Below, piece after piece: positions 1 through 6,900 of a stretch of DNA of 9,332 nt; the first letter of the stretch is position 1, and each line of letters starts with the position of its first letter. The stretch is from QQUD01 sp039029915 (GTDB lineage Bacteria; Chloroflexota; Anaerolineae; Promineifilales; Promineifilaceae). Below the pieces are notes generated by a model. It searched no databases. It was not told the origin of the DNA and was given only the letters and a program-made list of their open reading frames with translations. A program made the translations under genes and the position numbers. Location: assembly GCA_039029915.1 (NCBI GenBank), contig JBCCFD010000334.1, positions 1 through 9,332 on the forward strand. The letters are read 5' to 3'.

Positions 1-437
1 CAAGGATTTACATCTCCCCATAGTGCATTTTCCTCAAGGGGAATGAATCCCTTAGCTTCATAAAATTGTCGCGTTTCAACATAGTGCGGGTCGAGGTGGG
101 TGGGGCCAAGCGTTTTGACGTGAAGTAGCTTGGTTGTTGTGCCAGTTTCAGCCTGTTCAACTTCATTTAGAAGCTTAGATCCGATCCCTTGATTTCGAAA
201 ATTAGGATGCACCCCAATAATGTTGATTTCAACGGAGCGCTCCCCATATCGTTTAAGCCCAACAAATCCGACGACGTGCCCGGCTATTTTAGCCACAAAC
301 CCGTCCAGTGAGTGAAGGTCACGAACATATTCAACAATAGATTCCTCAATGCCAAACCAATTAGGCAGTGCGCGCAAAATTGATTCACATTGATCGATAT
401 CGTTTGCTTTAAGGGGAACGATTTGGAGATTGTGCAC
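1..437 (-). CDS. GNAT-family N-acetyltransferase (3' end beyond window)
   Basis: The minus strand reads openly from a GTG at 437 to the window edge, giving 145 codons without a stop. The protein starts VHNLQIVPLKANDIDQCESI and carries the acetyl-CoA-binding motif A of GNAT enzymes (INIIGVHPNFRNQGIGSKLL, about residues 71-90, with the R/QxxGxG/A-type loop RNQGIG). A later TRQFYEAKGFIPLEE stretch (about 122-136) is the usual GNAT beta5-alpha4 region. The early LPNWFGIEESIVEYV segment is typical of a small stand-alone GNAT group of roughly 155-160 residues, so probably only about 10-15 residues are missing. GTG is the only plausible start: an in-frame TAA lies one codon upstream and no clear Shine-Dalgarno precedes it. 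The acyl acceptor cannot be inferred. It follows the metallopeptidase on the same strand, separated by a hairpin. Confidence 0.88.
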   Translation of the reverse strand, partial: MHNLQIVPLKANDIDQCESILRALPNWFGIEESIVEYVRDLHSLDGFVAKIAGHVVGFVGLKRYGERSVEINIIGVHPNFRNQGIGSKLLNEVEQAETGTTTKLLHVKTLGPTHLDPHYVETRQFYEAKGFIPLEENALWGDVNP

Positions 438-499
438 AGGTTAATAATGGTTGAAGATGGGCTTATAGTCAAGTATCTTGCTCAATTTTCGATAGTGAA

Positions 500-543
500 G
501 TCTTCGGCTGATTAGTTTAGAAAAAGATGTATCAGCCGAAGAC
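500..543 (-). terminator. 13-bp inverted repeat after the metallopeptidase stop, possible terminator
   Basis: GTCTTCGGCTGAT (500-512) and ATCAGCCGAAGAC (531-543) are perfect reverse complements around an 18-nt loop. The stem starts 15 nt past the TAG stop of the minus-strand metallopeptidase gene and ends 62 nt before the acetyltransferase start, which is the position expected of a transcription terminator or an mRNA 3'-end hairpin. No T-run follows the stem on either strand, so it is not a classical intrinsic terminator. It could instead be a processing or stability hairpin, or a binding site. Confidence 0.5.
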
Positions 544-558
544 AAGATGGTCATGGAA

Positions 559-2607
559 CTATTGTTGGCACAAATGCTTTTCTAAAGCACGTCTCGCAGT
601 GAAGGCAGCAAAAAACGGCACGTTATCTTCTACCGTTCCGTCAAAATGCTGTACGAGCATCCTTCCCTGAACCGTACCTTCAAGATGGTCATGATTTGAA
701 CCGTTTGCTGGCTTCCAAACTGTAGAGAACTCTCCAATATGATAAGTTGCATCGAATCCTGCAGTAAATCCACCTGGTTGGGTATCAGTAAATATTAGAG
801 CCTCGGGAAGATGGACGTTATAATTTTGTAGTGCCGGAATATCTAACCTAAAGGCAAAGGTTGAGGGCGGTTCCTCTCCACTGGTTATTTCGATGGGTTG
901 TGTAGGCACACCACTGTCATAAAAAGTAACAATATCATGTGTATAAACTTGCCCATTGATATGCGCCTCAAAATAGCAACTGCAAGATTGTGGTTCTCCT
1001 TTGGATATCGCTATTGAATAAAATGGGTCTGGGTCATTTGCTAATGGTACCTTGGTCGTCGCAAATACATAATTTTTAATTTTTTTATCAATACAGGCTG
1101 TGACGGTACCTTCAATCATTTCACTCCATGCGACATCCATATTTTCGATAAGGTGAGCCATTCTGACATGCTGTAGGGATATTATTTGATCGAATGAATT
1201 TTTACTTCTATATGTTATTTGAAAATAAGAGATTGTGAACGGCTCCATTTCGTGATCTGCTGTTAATCCATAATTGCTATCTACGGTCAAAGCAATTGTG
1301 TGAACAGTTAAATCTTTTGGATCAGGGAGTTTTCCACTACTATCGACTATCTTTTTCTCTACATATTGTTGTGCAAATTCAAGAAATAAATTGTCAATAT
1401 TGGGTACCTGAGATAGGGTGATCAACTGCTCTTGTCGTCCCCCAGTCGTTGGCATTGTTTTGAGTAGTTCAATTACTTTTTCATCCTCGTCTAGTTTGTT
1501 CCCTAAAAATTGGAAAAATTTAGACGTTTCATAGCTCATGTCAATTAATGATGTACTATCAATGTTAGATGCAAAATCCTTGTCCCATTGGTATTCATCA
1601 TTTGCATCTGGATAGACGACATTGGAAAAGTATTCGGCCGTGCCTTCTACCCACCAATCATTGCTTTCATTATCTGGACCATGTGTTTGATCCTCTAAAT
1701 TTTCAAATTGGTAACAATGGAAAAGTTCATGAGCAACTGTTTGTTGAAATTTGTCGATACTTTGTGTGTAACTCTCTACAAAGAAAGTTACCTCGCAATG
1801 TGTTCCTTCATCTGATGCCGTTGCGATTGTCGAGTTTGTGTTCGATAATGGGCTCCATAATATTTTTGTTTGTGGCATGTTCCCGTATTGTGAATACTCC
1901 GCTACACTTTTTTTCAGTGCCTCATTTGCCGCAGCTTGATAGAGTTCCTGACCTACAGGTAAATCATCATAAAGCGGGAAGTACATTTCGTGATTTGGTT
2001 CCTCTAGCCCTTGACTCTTTTGGTTCGTTGCCAAGCGAGCGTAGCAGGGAGCATTGCCTGCCAAGTTTGAGTCAAACTCTGACCGCCATATGGCGGTACA
2101 CTGTTCCTTTGTAGCACTACTGGTTGTTTGCGATGAAATGGCTTTTTGTGCTTCATCATATGGAATAGCAAAGTGGTCAATATTGGTCGTGTCAGGAGAC
2201 ACCAGCCGCAAAAGCCGCTCAAGTTCTGCGAGTGTAGTAGGGTCGCTTTCCTTGTTGAGCTGTGATTGAGCGGCCCGCATTAAACCGGACATTTTGATTT
2301 GAGGCATGTAATTTGCAGGAAGCCAGCTGCTATTAGCACTCTCGTCACCAAAATAGGATAACATCTGGATGATTCCTTCTGATTTGGTCCATATGCCAGC
2401 TTCTACGTTCTCATGAAGAATTCGCACAAGGTCAACGGGGACGGGTTCTGATGCCGGTGGGGTAATGGGATCGCCGGGGGCTGTAATAATGGGTAAATAT
2501 AGATTGAGGCTCGATTGACTGCGGGTTGGCTCACCGGTGGATAATGTGAGCGCTGCGATGATGATAAATAAAATTGGTCTGATCCAAAAAACATCTTTTT
2601 TACGCAT
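559..2607 (-). CDS. Secreted HEXXH zinc metallopeptidase (gluzincin-like)
   Basis: This is a 682-residue exported protein. Residues 1-30 form a signal peptide: a basic MRKK start and a hydrophobic core near FWIRPILFIIIAALTL. The mature N-terminus has LYLPII (36-41) followed by a Pro-rich linker to about residue 58. The catalytic signature is H293-E294-L-F-H297 within VAHELFHCYQ, followed 24 residues later by WWVEGTAEYF. Its E321 is the likely third zinc ligand, as in peptidase-MA (gluzincin) folds; E294 would be the general base. The helical segment before it (about 60-280) and the C-terminal 250 residues match no domain I can name; the C-terminal part looks beta-rich and has a CSC pair (QSCSCYF). 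The ATG at 2607 is supported by AGGAGA five nt upstream. Substrate is unknown. The gene is more A+T-rich by eye than the genes to its right. Confidence 0.85.
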   Translation of the reverse strand: MRKKDVFWIRPILFIIIAALTLSTGEPTRSQSSLNLYLPIITAPGDPITPPASEPVPVDLVRILHENVEAGIWTKSEGIIQMLSYFGDESANSSWLPANYMPQIKMSGLMRAAQSQLNKESDPTTLAELERLLRLVSPDTTNIDHFAIPYDEAQKAISSQTTSSATKEQCTAIWRSEFDSNLAGNAPCYARLATNQKSQGLEEPNHEMYFPLYDDLPVGQELYQAAANEALKKSVAEYSQYGNMPQTKILWSPLSNTNSTIATASDEGTHCEVTFFVESYTQSIDKFQQTVAHELFHCYQFENLEDQTHGPDNESNDWWVEGTAEYFSNVVYPDANDEYQWDKDFASNIDSTSLIDMSYETSKFFQFLGNKLDEDEKVIELLKTMPTTGGRQEQLITLSQVPNIDNLFLEFAQQYVEKKIVDSSGKLPDPKDLTVHTIALTVDSNYGLTADHEMEPFTISYFQITYRSKNSFDQIISLQHVRMAHLIENMDVAWSEMIEGTVTACIDKKIKNYVFATTKVPLANDPDPFYSIAISKGEPQSCSCYFEAHINGQVYTHDIVTFYDSGVPTQPIEITSGEEPPSTFAFRLDIPALQNYNVHLPEALIFTDTQPGGFTAGFDATYHIGEFSTVWKPANGSNHDHLEGTVQGRMLVQHFDGTVEDNVPFFAAFTARRALEKHLCQQ
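2082..2097. repeat. 16-bp perfect palindrome inside the metallopeptidase gene
   Basis: ACCGCCATATGGCGGT is its own reverse complement over all 16 bases. It lies in the coding region (about residues 171-175, TAIWR), and a second small inverted repeat, AGTTTGA-G-TCAAACT, sits beside it at 2064-2078. It may be a protein-binding site or chance; nothing links it to a known regulator. Confidence 0.4.
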
Positions 2608-2613
2608 AAGTTT

Positions 2614-2648
2614 CTCCTAATGAAGCTTGATTTGGTTTTCATTAGGAG
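2614..2648 (-). promoter_or_regulatory. Leader hairpin covering the metallopeptidase ribosome binding site
   Basis: CTCCTAATGAA (2614-2624) and TTCATTAGGAG (2638-2648) pair perfectly over 11 bp with a 13-nt loop. Read on the minus strand, the second arm is TTCATTAGGAG and ends six nt before the ATG at 2607, so the AGGAG Shine-Dalgarno is wholly inside the stem. If the leader is transcribed, the folded form would hide the ribosome binding site. That fits an RNA thermometer, a protein-controlled or ligand-controlled translational switch, or coupling to an upstream peptide. As DNA it could equally be an operator. No known riboswitch class is recognised. Confidence 0.55.
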
Positions 2649-2663
2649 CTTATGGAAAGAGCG

Positions 2664-2696
2664 TTTATCAATCGTTTATTGGAATTTATCGATAAA
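2664..2696. promoter_or_regulatory. Helically spaced TTTAT repeats and a TTTATCGATAAA palindrome, candidate operator
   Basis: TTTAT begins at 2664, 2675 and 2685, spacings of 11 and 10 bp, close to one helical turn. The first two copies extend to CGTTTAT, and the third is half of the 12-bp perfect palindrome TTTATCGATAAA (2685-2696). The cluster lies 57-89 bp upstream of the metallopeptidase start and downstream of the GH43-like gene's stop. Phased sites on one DNA face are typical of cooperative regulator binding, but no regulator or -35/-10 pair can be named. Confidence 0.35.
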
Positions 2697-2738
2697 GTTC
2701 AGGTTGTTTGTGGTGAGGGTGTTATCGAAACCTTGTTG

Positions 2739-3671
2739 TTAAGTAAGTATCGCAATGCCAACCCCTTGTTCACCAGCGACAGTGTAAAGCAAATATAGTT
2801 GGTCATCTTCTAAAAATACAGCCGGGTCACGCAGCTGATGTACTGGCTCAAAGATGCCGCCGTATTTTGACGGTTCAATCGGGAGATTGGCGCCTTCCCA
2901 TCCTTGGGTTGGTTTATAGAGTGACATTTCATTGGTAATGCGCCACTGTCGCCAGTCAGGGGTGAGGTTGAGGGTGCAATGCTTGAGATGTTCAGGTGTG
3001 TTGCCGACCTCAGTGTAGAAGATGGTGAGCTGGTTGCCCTTTTTAAGCAGGGCGTGGTGGCGCGGAGTGAGCGGAGCAAACAGGTTGTGACTTTCTTCAA
3101 AGGCCGTCAGGCCATCTGCTGAGCGGTAGAGGATGCCGGGCATGGCGATGCCGTACCATACATCTTCATGTTGGAAGATGCGCATATACGGCCGTCCCAA
3201 AATCTCCTCTCGTGCCTCAAAATGAAGCCCATTTTTTGACAACGCCACCCGCGTGACTTGCAGGCCATTGGGTAAACGGCCGTGATAATACAGCCGAATC
3301 GTTTGGGTTGCTTCATCAACAAGCACATCTGGTGAGGCAATGTGCGGATAGAGGCCATCATCCCCTTTAGCGATAAGAGCGCGAGCGATTGGGTGCAGCT
3401 CTTCTGGCTTAGGCGGGGTGGTTGGAAATAATGAGTTTGCAAGGGAGAGCGCGCCTGGTTCGTAGAGCGTCCACGGTCCAGCCAATTCATTCGCATAGGC
3501 AAGGCGTATCGTTTTGCCTTCGTGGTGGGCAAAGTAGAGATAGTAACGGCCGTATGCGCCCTCCACCCAATCCGGCACCTTAATCAACGATGGGCCATTC
3601 ACATTGCCTTCTAGAAGAGGGGAGTCCGAAACGTGGATGATGGGGCGGTCTATTAGGGGTGTTAGGTTCAT
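2739..3671 (-). CDS. GH43-like five-bladed beta-propeller glycosidase family protein
   Basis: The 310-residue protein has no signal peptide, so it is probably cytoplasmic. Propeller-type repeats are visible: NGPSLIKVPDWV (25-36) followed by GRYYLYFAHHEGKTIRLAYA (41-60) and the sugar-propeller phrase ELAGPW; HIASPDV (110-116) with RLYYHGR; LTIFYTEVG; and RDPAVFLEDDQLYLLYTVAG (281-300). The alternation of an SPDV or RDPAV acidic turn with a YxLYYT-type strand is characteristic of the GH43/GH32/GH62/GH130 propeller superfamily. D116 and D282 are candidate active-site acids, but I cannot assign catalytic base and acid, so enzymatic activity is inferred rather than shown. The ATG at 3671 has no visible Shine-Dalgarno; an octamer repeat array runs directly up to it. 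The metallopeptidase follows 131 bp downstream on the same strand and may share its transcript. Confidence 0.72.
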   Translation of the reverse strand: MNLTPLIDRPIIHVSDSPLLEGNVNGPSLIKVPDWVEGAYGRYYLYFAHHEGKTIRLAYANELAGPWTLYEPGALSLANSLFPTTPPKPEELHPIARALIAKGDDGLYPHIASPDVLVDEATQTIRLYYHGRLPNGLQVTRVALSKNGLHFEAREEILGRPYMRIFQHEDVWYGIAMPGILYRSADGLTAFEESHNLFAPLTPRHHALLKKGNQLTIFYTEVGNTPEHLKHCTLNLTPDWRQWRITNEMSLYKPTQGWEGANLPIEPSKYGGIFEPVHQLRDPAVFLEDDQLYLLYTVAGEQGVGIAILT

Positions 3672-3673
3672 GT

Positions 3674-3729
3674 GGGTGAGTATATCAGTATATTGGTAGG
3701 TCAGTGGCTCAGTAAATCAGTATGTTAGT
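3674..3729 (-). repeat. Seven-copy degenerate octamer array upstream of the GH43-like gene
   Basis: Cut into consecutive 8-mers from 3674, the plus strand reads gggTGAGT, ataTCAGT, ataTTGGT, aggTCAGT, ggcTCAGT, aaaTCAGT, atgTTAGT: seven units with the consensus NNNTCAGT. On the minus strand this is a run of ACTGANNN units ending two bases before the GH43-like ATG. The first three bases of each unit are nearly free while TCAGT is kept. The array occupies the place where a Shine-Dalgarno and core promoter would be expected. Confidence 0.65.
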
Positions 3730-3830
3730 GATAGTACTACCTTCCTAACTCGAAGGTGCCTTTGTCTGCTGAATGTCAGGTTTGTCGGTTGAGTAATCGG
3801 TACGCTGTCTCTGCATTGACCATCTAAATT

Positions 3831-3856
3831 TGTTGGGCGGGAGTGTGTTCCCAACA
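3831..3856. other. Small inverted repeat in the divergent intergenic region
   Basis: TGTTGGG (3831-3837) and CCCAACA (3850-3856) form a 7-bp perfect inverted repeat with a 12-nt spacer, 54 bp before the cytochrome ATG. The whole 3672-3909 region separates two divergent genes and must hold promoters for both, but no convincing -35/-10 pair was found on either strand. TTGACC at 3816-3821 resembles a -35 box without a matching -10. The repeat is a possible operator, weakly supported. Confidence 0.3.
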
Positions 3857-3909
3857 TCAATCAAAAAGTTCATACAACTTCCTGGGTGTTTTGAGCAGGT
3901 AATTATTTT

Positions 3910-6900
3910 ATGAAGCGTATCATTCATCATCGAAGCGTCGTTCTATTCTTGATAGGTTTTATTTTAATTTTTGGTGGGGCGATAACGGCCGTATCATCCT
4001 ATAGTAGGCCGCCGATTGCCACCTATCCGACGAACCAAGATTACGGGCAGATGGGAGACTTTATTGGCAAACGAGCCGTTGACGCCGGTCGCTCAGCCAT
4101 CATGAGCACCATTGGGCCCGTACTCATCTTGCTCCCCGAAAGCCCCGGTAGCTCAGATGCCCACGTGGACCTGCAGCTGTGGGATAGCTCTTGGAATCTA
4201 TCAGACCTCTCAAATCCCCAGTTTCTTCGTTATGTTAACTGTTTTGAGGGCGTCTGTCGTAACGGACATGCCCAACACGCCCATGCAACCCACACCAACT
4301 TTCAAGATGGTGAAGCCTACCTGTGGACCAACAACTATTGGGAGCTAGGTAACTCTCATAGATATGACCCCGTCACTGGGGATACCGTTCCTGAAACGCC
4401 GTTTTGGCAAGCGTATGCGGGCCGATTGTATTCTCCATTTTATATGAGTGATTTTTGGAGCTACAGTGCCCCTTTTGACAGTGAACACACTATTTTTTAT
4501 ACGTACGAACCCGGTCCTGATTGGCGGGGTCACCCGCTAGCCACATGGGATCATTTAGGGGACACGGGTGTGACTGGCTTTTTCTCCTTCCACGGTGATT
4601 TGATGGTTGTGGCTTCTGACCAAGCGTCAACAGGTATGGCTATTTACAGCATGAACGGCTGGCAAGATGGGATTACGGGCAGCTTTCAGCCGCAGCTTCT
4701 TTCTGTTTATCAACCTACCGTGATGGAGCCAGATGGCTCAACAATTGGGATTGGTGGCTACTGGGCTGAACCGTATGGGGCAAACAAGATGGTGTGGTCA
4801 GCACGCACCAATGGCACCGTTGGGCGTGATTATCCAGCGATGTACGTTGTTGATTTCACTGATCCAACCAATCCAGAATTGACCTGTGAGCTGTATTTCA
4901 ATCAAGACACCACCAGTTCCGCAGACGGTGACAATATGATTCACCCGATGTACGTCAATTTTCAAGATCAATACGCCTATGTCGATAATATGAAGGTTGA
5001 TATTGATCTTTGTGAGTCAATCTATGCTCAGGGAAAAGCGGGAGATCCAAATTTTATAATCAGCGGGACTGATATGACCCAAGTGGCTTATCGGCTGCCC
5101 ACCATGCAAAACTATTGTGATGGCTCCCAATATTTCCGCCCGCTAGGGCAGGTTGGTGTTTTTGGGGGGATTGATCGGTACGGTTCAGAAGCGATTATTA
5201 CCTACACGGGACCAGAACTGATTGAAGGCTCATACAGTGCTGGCGTTTACGCGGCGTACAATTACGGCAACAACCGCACCATGATCGGGGACACCGATGT
5301 GCAGGTGGGTGATGTGCTTGGGGGCGGTCGCCAAGTGACCAGCGTGGAAATTGATGAACGAATGAACACGCAGGGTATTTGCTTTTTTGTAACCAGTGAT
5401 GACCCCGATACGAATCCACCCTATATATCAGGCCATCGTCCGCTAGCGAATTCGACGAATGTGGCGGCTGATACTTTTATTTCGATTCATATTCCTGAGA
5501 CGGTGCGTACAGAAACGGCCGTTTCTGCCTTTACCCTCACCAATATCGACAGTAACGAAACCGTTGGCTTTCGACATCGGCTCACCCACACCGGCACCTT
5601 TACCCTGTGGCCCGATGATGATTTAGAGGTTGATGCCAGCTATCGAGTAGATGTGACAGGCATTCAGGATTATATGGGCAACGAAATGACGCCCTATAGC
5701 TTTACCTTTACCACTGGCGAAACCTTGCCGCCACCACCACCGGACGGCTCTGACTGGATTCACTGCGCCTATGAGGATGAAACCTGCACCGTGCCAGAAA
5801 CGGCCATTGTGCGGTATGGCGTCCCCGGTGCCTACAACTACATTGAAGGGGTGACGGATACAGTTGAGTGTGACAATGCGACCTTTGGCGACCCAGCCCC
5901 GGGTCAAGCAAAGACCTGCGCTTACTGGGCCGGTGAAACTGCGCCAGATTTTGGCGGCACGCCTTACTATCCAAACCAATCTAGCCAGATCAGCTGTCAG
6001 CCTGAAACAGTGAGCAACAATCTTTGGGTGGTGAATCCTGATAATGACACCGTGAGCATCATCAACACGAGTCTTGAACCGGGATCGTTGCATCCGCTGC
6101 TTGATAGTCAGCAGGAAATCGACCTGAACTATCGCAAACCAACCTCGGTCACGCAAATAGGCAGCTGGATGGCCATTACCTATCAAGATGACGACATTGT
6201 GGCTTTTGTAGACAGTAACGGCACGCTAGATTTTACGGTGAATACAGGGTATGGCTCTCAACCTGTGGCCTCGATTACGAACGGCACGTCTTTATTCGTT
6301 TCGCTTTTTGGGAGTGGGGAAGTGGTTGAAATTAACCCCAATACTCAAGCCGTTATCAATCGGTTAGAGGTTGGCCCCGACCCGAAAGCAATGGCCCTAA
6401 ACGGCGATCGCTTGCTGGTGACCCGCTTTATCTCGCCCATGACGCATGCCGAGCTGTATGATATTGATATCTCGACAGGACTTCAGCTGACTCGCACAAT
6501 TTTGATTAACAAGGTGCTGGTCAATGATGCACTAGATCATGGTTCTGGTGTGCCAAACTTCTTGTCGAGCGTGGTGTTTGCTGCGGACGGGGAACGAGCG
6601 TTTATTACGGCCGTTAAAGCCAACATCGACCGAGGCACCAGCAGCGCTCGTAACGGCATCGCCCTGGATGACGATAATACCGTTCGGCCCATGATGGTTG
6701 AGATTGATTTGCTTAACAACCAAGACGCCAACGTCAACCCGAACACCCCAGACGGTACCCATGACTTTGACAACGCCGCTGATCCAGCCGGAGTAACTTA
6801 TCTTGTCGACGGTGAATCTCGGATGGTGACGTTCCAGGGCAACAACGTTGTGATGGGCGTTAACGAAAACTTAAGCACGTTTACCCAGTTTAGTACCGGT

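Noticed and set aside
284..472. 62-codon frame beginning at TTG 472 on the minus strand
   Set aside because: It overlaps the acetyltransferase in another frame and carries no GNAT motif; the frame from GTG 437 gives the acetyl-CoA-binding loop.
543..693. Direct repeat CAAGATGGTCATG at 543-555 and 681-693
   Set aside because: A single 13-base match is expected about once by chance in a window of this size, and nothing lies between the copies to suggest a mobile element.
1569..2114. 181-codon open frame on the plus strand
   Set aside because: It lies wholly antisense to the metallopeptidase, including its HEXXH region, and its translation shows no domain or signal; it is a shadow frame.
3816..3844. 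Sigma-70-type promoter with TTGACC as -35 box
   Set aside because: The bases at the right distance (GGGAGT) do not resemble a -10 box.
3745..3930. 61-codon minus-strand frame in the divergent intergenic region
   Set aside because: It overlaps the cytochrome start and has no ribosome binding site or recognisable sequence.
5623..6186. 187-codon open frame on the minus strand
   Set aside because: It is antisense to the cytochrome gene, whose frame has recognisable domains throughout; no motif or ribosome binding site supports it.
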